The translations under genes were made by a program, and so were the position numbers. Shown in pieces: positions 23,666 through 35,940 of a DNA stretch of 64,000 nt. The notes beneath the pieces are model-generated. The model saw only the letters and a program-made list of their open reading frames with translations. It had not been told where the DNA came from and ran no database searches. The stretch covers positions 63,153,118 to 63,217,117 of the forward strand of contig CM049317.1 in NCBI GenBank assembly GCA_026874595.1, in the 5' to 3' direction. The first letter of the stretch is position 1. Every line of letters starts with the position of its first letter. This stretch comes from Sipunculus nudus (Eukaryota > Annelida > Sipuncula > Golfingiida > Sipunculidae).

Positions 23666-24170
23666 TAGCTCATCTGACTGAAAGTCAACAGATATAGGAA
23701 TGGCGCTATGTCCGTCGTCTGTCTGGCCTTCCGGGCATCCATTAACAGGGCACAAATCGTAACCGCTGACCCTAGAAACCTGTACCTGAATATCCTCCAG
23801 GGAGGTCAATAAAAGATCTCCCTGGAAACCTGAATTTAGGTCACTCTGACCTATATTATCCGAGCTATGGGGCTTGTAAGTAAACCTCCAGTATTTTGAT
23901 AATAATTGCATGGATTGCCCTGAATCTTTCCTTGAATATTTTCTATGACTACAGTTGTCAGTTCAAAAAAAAAAAAAAACTGGTGGAGCCACCTGCATTT
24001 TTTTTTAATTTTACAATTTGTTTTCTGTTTTGAGACCATCAAATGACAGCAATTATGTTAGTTTCTCAATTGTCCTTTCATCTGGTGTCCCAAAACCTGC
24101 CTTGTTTATTGACCATGACTGGTTTCATTAGTTCCTGAAGAATGGTGGCGCCACCTGTATTTTTTTCTAT
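23666..24170 (+). repeat. Family I fragment
   Basis: Starts tagctcatctgactgaaagt. It has a 'cattaacagggcacaaatcg' block and ends with a perfect ggtggcgccacc at 24,144-24,155, directly before a family III start. Confidence 0.7.
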
Positions 24171-25860
24171 TATTAGCGAACCTGTCAGCTTATGCGATGG
24201 TGTGGCATCGTCTGTCGGCCGTCGTCCGTCATCTGTACTTTAACCCATACTATCTCGAAAAGGGCAGGAGCTAGCATCACCAAATTTTATGCAAAAAATT
24301 ACTCATCTAAAAAACTCTATTAGATTTTGCTTATTATTTTGCTTACTGCATTTTTTAGATTTTAAAGGGAAAAAACTTAAATAAAACTTTAAAAGTCTTC
24401 TTTTCTGAAACTGTTGAGCCAAATCGTCCAAGGTTTCACAGGAATAATAACTGGAACAATTTCTCTCAGGCTTGTTCGAATGGTTTAAATTCGATGATTT
24501 TTGCTCGAGTTACAGGAACCTGTCAAAAAAGCATACAAAAAATTACCATCTCAGAAACAGCTGGAGCTGTCATCTCTAAATTTCATGCAAATGTTGGTCA
24601 CATGAGTCATATTTGAAATTAAGGTATTGGTGGCGCCATCTGCATCAACTGTTTCTGTACAGGGGTCAACAATCATCAATTCATTAATCCATAATTTCTC
24701 AGGAACAGCAGGTGCTGGAATCCCCAAATTTTATGCCAAAATCTGTCACATATCAAATGATGTGGGATTGAGTGATTTGTGGCACCATCTGCATTAACTT
24801 ACATCTGATAGGAAAAGTTAAAAATACCTTTGAAAATCTTCTCCTCAAAAATCAGTCCGCCAAATGGTTCAATATTTCATAGAAATGATCCCAGAGACCA
24901 GCTCTCTGTAGTTTGTTCAAATGGTTGTTAAAATTTTAGCCAATTTACAGGAATTTGAAATTAGTCATTTGGCAAGTAAGCATACTAACATAACAATCTC
25001 AGAAACAATAGGAGCTAGTATCACTAAATTTCGTGCAAATGTTAGCCACGTGACACATTTGAAATTGCAGTTTTTGTGGGCCCCACCTACATCAACCTTG
25101 TCTTTTACGGCAAAAACCTTATAATTTTAGATGCTTACAGCTTAAAATGTTTTATGATGAAAATGTCAGGCTGAATGGTTTAATTTTTCACAAGAATATT
25201 CTAGGATAGGATCTTTTTTATGTATAAGGATAGGTTAGGTTCATTGATTTTTGATAGAGTCATAGAAAGCTTAATTTGGTCTTGAGGCTATTAGTAAGCC
25301 TATATCAAATTGAGGGCTGCAATAGTCTCCTTCTGCAAAACTGTATTTAAGTAACATTGCACTAAAATGATTCTTAGGTGGCCTTCATTCAAGTTTACTT
25401 AAATGATTTTTGGCACAATTAATAGACCTTAAAAAAAATGAAAAGACTGCATCTTTTATTATTATATATTTTTTTTTATAAAAATCATATGAATGCATCA
25501 GCTTAAAAAAGCATTTTAGCCAAAGTCTTTCAGTATGTGTAAACAGATTTACAAACAGGCCAAGATTGTGTCTGTAACCATAAAAAGCTTTGCAGTCTGG
25601 CAACTATTTAAGATTTGGCAACAGGCCAAAGGTCAATCTGATTCTATTTATAGCTTTAGCAGACTGCCAACTGTGTCAGATTATGCAACAGGTCAAGATT
25701 TCACTCAGTGCAGTCAGGTACAGGTCAAAAGTTCACTCAGTGTAGCAAGGTGCAGGTCACTCAGTGCAGTAGCTTGAGCCAGCAATTTGTCACAGTTCAC
25801 TCGGTGCAACTGCCTTTCTCACCTAAGCCTGGTCAGCCCAGTGCATCAAACTCCAGGGAA
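24171..25860 (+). repeat. Family III repeat
   Basis: Begins attagcgaacctgtcagctt with a 'cgtctgtcggccgtcgtccg' run, then several units matching 11.6-12.99 and 37.9-39.2 kb, ending in 'cactcagtgcag' repeats. Open frames inside are repeat artefacts. Confidence 0.8.
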
Positions 25861-25869
25861 GTTTGATGT

Positions 25870-26290
25870 ATTAGTCTTATTTTTTTACCTGTCTATGCGT
25901 CATTGATGGCTTTCTCGTTCACAAGACAAGTGTCGCCACCTACAATAATTTTTGCACAGTGTATGTCCATGCTTATTTTTTAGGAGGGGTTTGACATATC
26001 AGTCTGAAATTTGGCATATGTTTATATCTTTCAGAATTTTAGCAGAGATGTTTGTGTAATTGTTTCTTGTTCAAAATGTTTAGTATTTGCGTTGTTCATA
26101 TACATGTTACACATGTACTTGGAAAGTAATGGTCCAGCATTGAAGCATTATATCTGGTGTATAATAGATTGCACAGATTCGCATTTGGCCTGTAGGCCTT
26201 GTTTATTTCCAAAATATATTGGTACTATCAGATTTGAAACGTTGGTTTCATGTAGTAACCTGAAACCTTGTGTGTTTATTCGGGCCCTGA
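25870..26290 (+). repeat. Family II fragment and neighbouring copy of the 16.25/39.85 kb block
   Basis: Contains 'tgtcgccacctacaat', 'tcagtctgaaatttggcata' and a 'tacatgttacac' block shared with 16.29 and 39.90 kb. Confidence 0.6.
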
Positions 26291-26299
26291 ATAATTGGA

Positions 26300-27345
26300 T
26301 GTCCTAAGGTAATCCATCCTATCCGTCAGTCTGTTCGTTTTTCTGTATGTCCGTCAGATTTGTGTGGATTGACATTTCAAACTTGAGTTGTATATAGCCC
26401 ACCTTTAAAGCACTCTATTGGTTTTTGGGTCATGAGGTCAAAGGTCAAAAGACCCTCTTATTTGGAAAGGTGGTGGATGCATTGTAAGCCAAACTTTTCA
26501 TCCCATACCTTCCAGCTAGCACATATAGCTGACCTGCCAATAGGGGAAGATCCTGATTGATTTTGGGGTCACAAGATCAAAGGTCGAGGTCACAGGGATC
26601 ATGTGTCCACATAATTTTTGTTAAATGATAATTCCAGTTTGGAATAACATATTGATTTCAAACGTGACATATATTTCCCACCAATATAGAAAGCCCTTTT
26701 TTATTTGGGTTTAAGGTCGCAGGGTTCATCCGTTCACATATTTGTTTCCACTTGATAACTCCAGGTTGGATTGAAATATCGGTTTCAGACTTGACGTATA
26801 TATGGTCCATCACTAAATAAAAAAAAAAAATTTCTTTTCGGGTCATGAAGTCAAAGGTCAAGGTCACAGGAGTGATTTTTTAGAGAAAGATTGTGGATGC
26901 AATTTAAGCCAAATGTTTCATCCCAAACCTTCCATCTTCCACATGTTGGTCACTTGCCAATAGTGGAAGAACTTATGCATATGGGGTCACAATGTCAAAG
27001 TTACAGGGGCCATCTGTCCATAAATCTGTTTCTAAATGATAACTTCAGTTTGGAATGACAAGGGATATGAAACATGTTCTGATTTGAAATTGGAAAATTT
27101 TGATTATTTTGTTTACAACCTCTGATTTGAGTTACATTAATAAATTCAATGTGTATTATTTTACTTTGATCAACTCATCTCCACTTTCTTCCTTTTATTA
27201 ATGTAAATGCATGTTGAAGTCCTTAGTTCGGATACCGATACAAATATGTGAACATGAGAGGCTAACTTTTGCCACATTTCGATATGTTAAGTTTTTATAA
27301 AAATATTCTCATAATCAGTTTCAGCTGAGCTCTGTGACCCATAGA
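26300..27345 (+). repeat. Family V repeat (about 420 bp units) with the shared 3' terminus
   Basis: Two units carry 'aaaggtcaaggtcacagg'-like and 'catcccaaaccttccatc' or 'catcccataccttccagc' blocks at about 26,502 and 26,922. The end at about 27,325-27,357 reads cagctgagctctgtgaccc, atccctgttac-like, the same ending as family I elements despite a different interior. Confidence 0.65.
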
Positions 27346-27349
27346 TCCC

Positions 27350-28054
27350 TTGTTACATTTTTATTAGGCGGTGATTTTTATTAAAGAGTTCATTCACTAC
27401 CATCCTTCTTATTCCCCTTCACCTGCAAAGGAAATCTCAAACTTCAGTCATTCATACAATTTTTGCACTCTCATACTACACAAAAAAAATATATCTTCTG
27501 CAAATCGATATCGCTAGTTATCATTTTTACAGCTTCAAACGACCATCGCTAAAGATCGTCGGTTCTTCTGAATTGCCGTGAATATGCTGTCAAGTCAAAA
27601 CACGTGTACACAAGCCGCAGTGTCAGAGGATCGTAACGGACTTTAAAGTTGGAAGATGTGGAGTGGGGGGGGGGGGGGGGGGGCGCTTTTTAGGGCATGA
27701 ATCTATTTGAAAAAATAATTGAGAGCGCCCTGGGCGCTTATTACTTCAGTTACTGTATACCTGGATGTCTAAAATCCATAAATTGTATGCATACAAATAG
27801 TAATTTATGGTTACCTCTCATCATAAATGGAAGGATTGACATATAATTTGAGCCTCCACATGATTATATACAGTGTGTTATCACTGTTATTTATGTCATT
27901 TCACATTAAGAACTTATATCACGATCGAATGGTATTGTGCTATAATAATGTATTTACTTCAAATCGAATCACTCTAAATGAAATTTTCTGTCAATAAATA
28001 GATAAATATTATTTATATACAATATCACTGGTCTGATTTAGCAAGTTTTCTATA
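27350..28054. other. Spacer with poly-G tract, nothing else recognised
   Basis: AT-rich except for a G run at about 27,663-27,682. No exon supported. Confidence 0.5.
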
Positions 28055-28118
28055 AACAAGTGGCCAATGGACCATGACGCTCAGCTGAATTCAAGGAATC
28101 TTGAACAATATCTAACAT

Positions 28119-28560
28119 TGTAGGGTTTTCTAACAGGTAATAAAAAACAACGCATGAATTTAAGTTTGACATCACCAATAGATCCAAAATTTGCCCGAAT
28201 TTAGAATGCTAATTACTCGCATGCCAAATCAGTATACTGTCAGTCAGTGCATACTACAGATACGGAGGGTATGCTTCGGTTGTACGCTTTACCAAAGATC
28301 TGAAGGTGGCCGGTTACTAAATTTTTTTCATTGGCTTAACAGGCTTCATTTCCTTAAACATACGTAGGGACCCAAGCTACTCCCTAAGGGACTTACCTGC
28401 GGGCCCTGAAGAATGACCGCAAGGCCCTCTAACTCGTGACTGAAATCCTCACCCCTTCCCCGTAACTGGCTGTGATTCATTATCAAGGCAGTAATGGTTG
28501 AGCCCACTTATCTTCTGGTGGTTAGTGCTTATCTTCCAAGAGTATATGGAATATCCTACA
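28119..28560 (-). repeat. LTR (3' LTR in element orientation)
   Basis: 442 bp; matches 30,452-30,887 along its length, including 'cagtatactgtcag', 'tacagatacggagggtatgc' and 'gagtatatggaatatcctac'. Confidence 0.9.
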
Positions 28561-28572
28561 CTCCCTTCCCGG
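28561..28572 (-). promoter_or_regulatory. Polypurine tract of the LTR element
   Basis: The minus strand reads ccGGGAAGGGAG and then the LTR start TGTAGG. This is the usual plus-strand priming site. Confidence 0.8.
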
Positions 28573-30431
28573 TTAATAAAAAAAAAAGAAACCTTTGTGT
28601 GTGTTTAACTAACAGGATATGCACTGGAACCTTTGGGTGAACAAAACCTGAAACGTTAACCAGGCGTGAGTTTTTCTACATTTTTTTTTATTTTTTAGAA
28701 ATACACAATCGGTAATAACTTAAATTTATCACTGAGGTTACTGAATTTACAATGGCCCTACTAGGCCAGTTTATAGCGAGTTATCCTAGACCTAAAAAGA
28801 GACACAAATGTGTGGGTACACCCCTAAGTACAGTATCATGGACTAATGTTAAAAAACCGGGCCTGCACATGCACATAGTGAGAGATTCTTATTTATCAAT
28901 ATGAATTATGTTTCGTCTGTTTTTCGTACATTTTGTTTCTGATTTTTTCTCTCTTTATACATGTTCTTTTATGTCCAACACTTAACTACCAGATTTGTTA
29001 CTTCTAGTGAAATCAATAATGTGAACAGTTAGAGTGTAGTGCTTGCTTTTTATTTCTCATTAGATTAATTTTAAAAATGCAAAATTACTAGTTTTATTTG
29101 TTCTAACATCTAATACTTTTGTCAACTTATTAATTATGACCTTTAGCATTTAACTAACTGCTGACTGTCTTACTTTCATTTTTTTTATTTACTTTGTTAC
29201 TAAGCCTTATAAATCTAATAATTATTTACAACAATGACACGTTTATACTTATTATATTTCATGCTATCTCTAACATTTAAATGTTTGAAAGGTTGTCATA
29301 TGGATTAATAGTTTCATATATTTATAAAACGAAAATTTATTCAGTTTGTCATGCCTTTTAGCATTTTTATCAAAATATCCCTTTAATGTATAATGGGTTT
29401 CTGCCTTGTCGAAAATAGAAATGTTGGAGGCTTCACACTAGCTATATATCCGCTTATTCATTTAACAACTATAAAATCTTCACATTGACATAAGCTTATC
29501 GGACTGTTGTATCCTATACCTTCAGTTTCTGCTGCCTTACTCTGTACTATTAATGGATACACTCGAAGTAAAACATTCAATTGTACAGATTTATACATTT
29601 CGTGTACATCAAAATATTGCGGTCACATACCTCTGCCAATAAGTACAATACATTAGTTCGTTTTCTCATAATTTAGGCCTACCTCCGGGCCACACATTCA
29701 ATACAACAGTTACAAATGTTAGTATTTTGCCAGTCTCTGGGACACGGCTTAGGAAAGTGACGGAGAGTTGCCGCTCACTTCACCTTTGCTTTACATCCCC
29801 GTCCCCTTCACTAGCCTAGCTTTATGTAAAATTTATTCATATTTTATATATATGTATATATAATACCTATCTGGTCACCTCACAACTTTTACCACAATTC
29901 TGAAAGACACCCTAACGCGAGGTTCCACAATTACTTCTCACTCATATAATTCAAATTTAGTGCTAATTTTATTTATAGTCTATAAGCAATCTTATGAGGT
30001 ACAGGCATATCTCCGTTGGTACTTTTAATTTTCGCTTCGGTGGACATTGGCGACTCGATCTTACCTCACATTCTTAGGCAATTCATTGTAAAAAAACACA
30101 CAAAGGCCAATTTCTCATGCCATTTACGGCCAATTCAACATTTCTAGCCTCTTAGGGCCATTTCTGATACGTACTATCCTATACTGTACACTCTGACACC
30201 AAACATGCACAAACACAAAATTCATATACCTTATTATGTCTAGGAATCTGTAACTTCTTGATCGGTTGCTCTTCATTCCTCTTCGCTTTTCATTATTTGA
30301 TCTGCCTATCTACTTTGTTCATATAGGACTGTGAACCTACTTTGCTCATGTAGGACTGTGGATTTACAATTTTGAAAAAAAATATTGCCAAAATGCGATT
30401 TTGACACTGCCTGCAAATAATTTGATTTGCA
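28573..30431 (-). other. Interior of the LTR element, non-coding
   Basis: AT-rich with stops in all frames. No retroviral-type motif was seen on either strand. Confidence 0.7.
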
Positions 30432-30450
30432 GGCTGACACACGCTCGCCA
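30432..30450 (-). promoter_or_regulatory. Primer-binding site of the LTR element
   Basis: The minus strand reads TGGCGAGCGTGTGTCAGCC, one base from the LTR end. A TGG start matches the CCA 3' end of a tRNA. The exact tRNA is not identified. Confidence 0.75.
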
Positions 30451-30451
30451 T

Positions 30452-30887
30452 TGTAGGGTTTCCCCACAGGTAATAGGTAACAGCACATGCATTAAAGTTT
30501 AACGTCACCAATCAAAAACCTGTCCGAATTTAGAGTGTTTATTACTCACATGCCAAAACAGTATACTGTCAGTTAGTGCATACTACAGATACGGAGGGTA
30601 TGCTTCGGTTGTACGCTTTACTAAAGATCTGAAGGTGGCCGGTTACTAAACTTCACCATTGGCTTCACAGGCTTCATTTCCTGAAACATACGTAGGGACC
30701 CCAGCTACTCCCTAAGGGACTTACCTGGGGGCCCTGATGGACTGACCGCAAGGCCCGCTAACTCGTGATTGAAATCCTTACCCTCCCCCGTAACTGGCTG
30801 TGATTCGTTATTAGGGCAATAATGATTGAGCCCACTTATAGTTTGGGGCGAGGGGTTATCTATCCAGAGTATATGGAATATCCTACA
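30452..30887 (-). repeat. LTR (5' LTR in element orientation)
   Basis: 436 bp; direct repeat of the left LTR, next to the primer-binding site. Confidence 0.9.
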
Positions 30888-31506
30888 ACATGACTCCCAG
30901 AGTGTTCAAAATCATGCAATTTGGAAAATCGACCTTTGATATACGTTACAGTGACCTTTATCTACACCCATCCAAACTACCATTTGTGCCCATCTGGCTA
31001 ATAGTGTGATGAAACCATGTTTTTTTTCACACAGCTTGCATAATATAGTTCACAGTGACATTATTTCAGATTTCCAAGAAATGTTTACAGGAACCTCCCT
31101 GGATCCTAATCAAATTAGAAGTTTCTAGGTGAAGCTGTAACCAATCATGCAAATTTCTCCTATAGGGTGCTCAATTAAATTAAAGGTTGCGCCACAAGTC
31201 TGCAGAAACTGATGAAACACTCCATGGTGTATATGCATGCAAAGAATCATGGCGATCAATGCATTCGTTATTTAGATACTGAAGCTTTTTTTATATTTTT
31301 TTTTTTATTCTGGGGATATTATTCTTACGAACAACATAGCTCAGGGGATATGGGTAACAGACACCTAAGTGACTTTTCATGGACCTCCCTGGATGTCAAG
31401 TGAGAGGTTTCTAGGTCCAGCGGTTATGATTTGTACCTCTTTATGGGACAGACGGACAAAGAGTGATCGCTATAGCTCAGATGACTTTCAGTCAGCTGAG
31501 CTAAAA

Positions 31507-31840
31507 ACTACAGAGGACACCAATCTCCAGGTGTAATCCACGTAGTTTCCTTTAATTAATTCACCATCTTCAAATTTGGTCGTCTATCATGTGATTTTTA
31601 GAGCTACTCTCATTGGTAAAAGATAAACTCCCGGCCCTGCCTAGTCCTGAAACCCCCACAAACAGAGCGGATTCAAACGGACTCGACCGGACTACTCAGG
31701 ACCAGTCGGGGATATATCAATCAAAAATGATTTGGCCGGAATTGCTCAGGACTGGGTTCGGTCCGCTAAGTGCCGCAAACAGAGCGGACCGGACCGGATT
31801 CTCGTCTAGTCCGCTCTGTGAACGGCCTACTCTAGTCCAT
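31507..31840. repeat. Imperfect inverted repeat (foldback/MITE-like)
   Basis: 'aacagagcgga' at about 31,662 and its complement 'tccgctctgt' at about 31,818 bracket GC-rich arms that pair imperfectly over about 30 bp. Inner copies of 'cggaccgg' add further pairing. No clear target duplication. Confidence 0.5.
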
Positions 31841-32389
31841 TCGCCCGAGACTGTTTCCATATGAATGTAAATCTTTGACACGCCTGTTTGATTCATCCGC
31901 CAGGCAAATTGGTTTTAGAATATACCATTGGAAGTCGACAAAAATATATGTATATATAATATAATTAACATTTTAATTGCGGTATCAGTGCTTTTATCTC
32001 GTATACATGTCATAGGTGAAATCATTTTGAATAGTTAGTCCCATCAATGAAAAATCATCGCCTTTCCTGCACCAAAAATATATGTTGAATCTTATCTTCT
32101 TAACAAAGCAGATTAGCAAATATTCCCGTCTATTTTATTCTTGAAAAAGTATGCGTTCAAGTGTAAATTAAAATTTGGGTGACCAAAGTCATAAAAAGTT
32201 CATTTCCGATTTATATGTGCAAGTTGTACAAGATTGGTTAAAAAAAAATACTGGCTACACGTTCTGGGATATGCCGGGATCTGCCGGGTAGCTTCAGGCT
32301 GTTGTAGCTTGGTTCCCTGTCCTCTTTTTGTATTCCAATCCTTAAGGATTACAGGTCTATTCTAGGGCAGGGGGACCAGTCCCTGTTTG

Positions 32390-32490
32390 TTATCCATATT
32401 TGACACACTCGGGCAGCTTGGAAACCTCCACCCACGTGTTTTACGTGAACATGACATGGTCAAACCAAGTGGGTTTGTAGGAACTGGCGC
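32390..32490 (-). pseudogene. Exon 5 copy with premature stop
   Basis: Same length (101 bases) and acceptor context as intact exon 5. The tyrosine codon TAC of FTYNTW is TAA here (plus 32,441-32,443). The first 15 codons read ASSYKPTWFDHVMFT, one change from the intact copy. Confidence 0.88.
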
Positions 32491-32932
32491 CTGAAAGGTA
32501 GTGACAAAGAACATAGTGACAAGAACAGGACGAGTAACAAAGATGCAGGGGCGGATCCAGGCGGATTGAGGCGGTTTTCTCACCAGCCAGGCTAAGATAG
32601 AAGCTGCTCATTTGTTATTCATCTTTAAAGCACTATCAGCTCTTTTCTCTGTTCCAAAGACAAGGGGACATATCAACAACTTATATATACCGCAGGTGGA
32701 TCCAGTTCCAGAAATCCCCCCCCCCCCGGGTATTAGTAAATATTTGGTATTAGCAGTGAATGGATATTATGAAATCGGCATGCGGGGGCCCGCACGTATG
32801 GAAGGGGACAAAAATAATACACTTGTTGCATTTTGCCCGTGCCGGACCAGCGTGGGGGCACGCATGTATGGAAAGGCACCCCAATAGTGACATATGGTTT
32901 AAGAAGTAAAAGTTATAGTGCCCCTGTAATTA

Positions 32933-33535
32933 TAAAAATACTTACTACTTTTTATCCTTGCTCAGTCCATCTTATTTTTGCCCTGTAATTCATTTTTAAG
33001 TTTTTTGTATCTTTCTATTTGCTCCTCTGTATCTTCTTTCTCTTGTATTTCGCCGATCAAACACAGTTCTCTCTCTCTCGTGTTGCCCTACATTTTGTTT
33101 TTACATACCCTGTGGTTTCTTTTCTAAATTTGTATTTTAGAAACTCCCAGCGAAGGTATGGATTATCATCATTATCATCCCTTAACCATTCATCTAGCTT
33201 TGAAAACATCAAGTCTAAGTAAACCCTGTCCTGTAAGAGCTTATTATTAGATTTCCAGTAACCTTTTCCCCTTCTCTTTGATATTTCTTCTTTTAAAGAA
33301 AGTATTACTCCAGAATGATCTGATATAAAGCAGGAATTATTTGAACATCTTACACTCTTGTAATTCTGAAGATGTAAGAAAATAATCTATGCTGGTATAA
33401 TTTCTTTTTTTTATGCTTGTCTCCATGTATATTTATATAAATAAGGGTGTTTGATTCTCCAAATATCTTGTAAGTCTAATCTATCCATTATTTCATTTAT
33501 TGCTCTTGTTTTTAAGATCACTAATTCACCTTTTT
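32933..33535 (-). pseudogene. Inverted endonuclease segment of the LINE
   Basis: Read on the minus strand it has INEIMDRLDLQDIWRIKHP, then YKYTWRQ and SDHSGVILSL (C-terminal endonuclease motifs with the SDH catalytic block). NPYLRWEFLKYKFRKET and a charged linker ending SSKYF follow. Stops and a frameshift interrupt it. Confidence 0.85.
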
Positions 33536-35940
33536 TTTTATAGAAAAAAAGAAATGGAAACAGGTAACAAATTGAGAGATTAATAGATGAGGATGGAAAC
33601 GTGATAATAGGAACTAAGAATATTTTAGAGGAATACAAAAAATTCTTTAAAAATCTGTATGCTTCAAAACAATGTTCAACAGAAAATATAGAGTTTAATG
33701 ATTTTTTAGGAATAAATACATTCCAAACCTCTCACCCGAAGAAGAGGAAATGTGTGAAGTATAGTTGTCTTTGGAGGAATGTTTTAAAGCATTAAAAACC
33801 TTTAAAAATAATAAATCTCTAGGTAACGACGGTTTGTCAGCAGAATTTATTATACATTTTTTCGGGGAAAAACTAGAATTGGTGATGGTTAATAGCTTTA
33901 ATTATTCCTTGGATACTGGTAGTTTGACACCATCCCAGAAACAAGCAGTTATCACTCTGGTTGAAAAGAAAGACAAAGATAGAACTAAAGTTAAAAACTG
34001 GCGTTCTCTATTTAATATTGATTATAAGATTAAGACTAAAGCTATATCATTAAGCTTAAAAACAAAAACTGATTCATGGAAATCAACATGGCTTTATGAA
34101 AAATACATCCATAGCAGAGGCAGTTACAACTATTTTGGATGATGTTTATTATACGACTCAAAGAAATTTGGATGGTATTCTTCTCACGATAGACCTAGAA
34201 AAAGCTTTCGATACATTAGATTGCAAATATATTTTTGCAACGATTAAACGATTTAATTTTGTTGTCAGCTTTATTAAATAGGTGAAATTTTTATACAGTA
34301 ATGTTGAGGCATGTATACTAAAAAAAGGTTTTTATCAGGTTATTTTAAGATTGAAAGAGGCGTGAGACAGGGAGATCCCCATTCACCTTACCTTTTTATA
34401 TTGTGCTTGGAGATATTAGCTATATCAATTCGCAGTAATCCAGATATGTGGTATACAGATTAAAAACGATGAATTGAAATTAGTGCTTTATGCAGATGAT
34501 ACTACTGTTATAGTTAAAGATACACATTTGCAAAATACTCTTGTCTAAATATAAACAGAGAAAAAACAGAAGCTATGTGGTTAGGGAAATTTAAGGATAA
34601 AAGAAATAAACCACTGGGGCTTAGATGGCAAAACCATGTAAAAGTGTTAGGTACCTGTGTGAAAAATGACCTCGCCCAAATGGACAAATATAATTTTGAA
34701 CAAAAAAATCAAAATATATATGAAATAACAAATTTATGGAGACAGAGGAATTTAAGTTTACATGGTAGGATACTAATTGTAAAAACTCTGTTTTCTCAAA
34801 ACTTGCATATTTAACTGCAAACATTCCATAAACAAAATAGTATAAGGATAGACTTAATAAAATAATATGGGCTTTTATACGGAAAGGGAAGAAAAGGGGT
34901 ATAGTGAGATGAGAAATATTTATAAAGCCAATATCAGAAGGTGGTATGAATATGTTAGATATAGAGAGGGTCATTGAGACCCAACATGTTATGTGGCTGA
35001 AGAAATATTTAGATAACTTTAAGAAAGACTGGAAGTTGTTCTTTGAATTTTTCTGTCATTATTTTGGAACAATAGAGATATGAATGGATTGTGAGTATGA
35101 TGCTAAATTATAAAAAAAATAAATTACCAGAAATTTACATCAGTGCTCTGGTAGCATGGAAAAAAATCCGTTATCAAACCTTTTCTAGCCCCTTTATCTG
35201 GAATAATATAAATATAACAGCAGCAGGTAAATCTTTATTTTGTAAATCATTGTATGAAGCAGGGCTTTTGTATACAAACCAGATGTACAGAGAAAATGGA
35301 GATATTGTAAGTTTTTGTCATTAGGCTAACCAAGGGGCCAAAAAGTTAATTACCTTGTGTATAGGACCAAAAATATGTCAAACAATGAGAGCAAGTCTGA
35401 GAGACAAACATTTATTGAGGGAGACTATCTTCACCATAATTGTAACACTAAACAAGGAAACATAACGATTAGAAATATTAAATCCTAGCACACATATGAC
35501 TATTTTGTGAGTCTGATAAATATTGATAAACACATTAGTAAAGAAAAATATAGTTTGAAGTATGATACTGTAGAAAATGATTGGAATGTCATGTATGACA
35601 TTGGGTTTGTAATATGTAGACATAGAAAGATAATTGAATTCTAATACAAAATATAACAAGGATATTTATTTTTAAATGAAAAACTGTATAGATGTGGTAT
35701 TGTTGGAGATCCATTCTGAAGATATTGCCACATAGACATGAAAATATTGTACATTTGTTCTTCAAGTGTCCAATTGTTCAGCAGTTTGGGACAGCCATCA
35801 GTAATTCATTCTGTATATCAATAGATTTAGTCACAGAAAGAAATATTATTCTTGGAATATCAGATAAATTGAAGAAGAGAGAAAATAAGATTATTGTACA
35901 TGCAAAATATTATATTTTTACTATGAATGAATGACTTACA
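33536..35940 (+). pseudogene. Reverse transcriptase segment of the LINE
   Basis: Motifs appear in order but across three frames: NNKSLGNDGLSAEF, the VEKKDKDR block, FDTLD, a 'RGVRQGDP'-type block (about 34,357-34,385, read in a shifted frame), YADD, then the HGRILIVKTL block near 34,760. Length and order fit a 5'-truncated L1-superfamily ORF2. It does not encode a working enzyme. Confidence 0.85.

Larger units (their letters stand above)
28119..30887 (-). mobile_element. Non-autonomous LTR retrotransposon, 2,769 bp
   Basis: Two direct repeats of about 440 bp start TGTAGG and end CCTACA. The host bases ACAT are repeated at 28,115-28,118 and 30,888-30,891. On the minus strand a primer-binding site, TGGCGAGCGTGTG, lies one base inside one LTR. 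A purine tract, GGGAAGGGAG, directly abuts the other. These fix the orientation. The 1.9 kb interior has many stops and no gag, protease, reverse transcriptase or integrase motif, so the element depended on proteins supplied in trans or has lost its genes. The LTRs differ by scattered substitutions and small indels, so the insertion is not recent. Confidence 0.9.
28055..31506 (-). repeat. Inverted family I element split by an LTR retrotransposon
   Basis: The left edge aacaagtggccaatggacc, gctcagctgaattc is the complement of a family I 3' end. The right edge agctcagatgactttcag, tcagctgagctaaaaa (about 31,470-31,505) is the complement of the family I start. Removing the LTR element leaves about 680 bp of family I in minus orientation. 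Confidence 0.75.
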
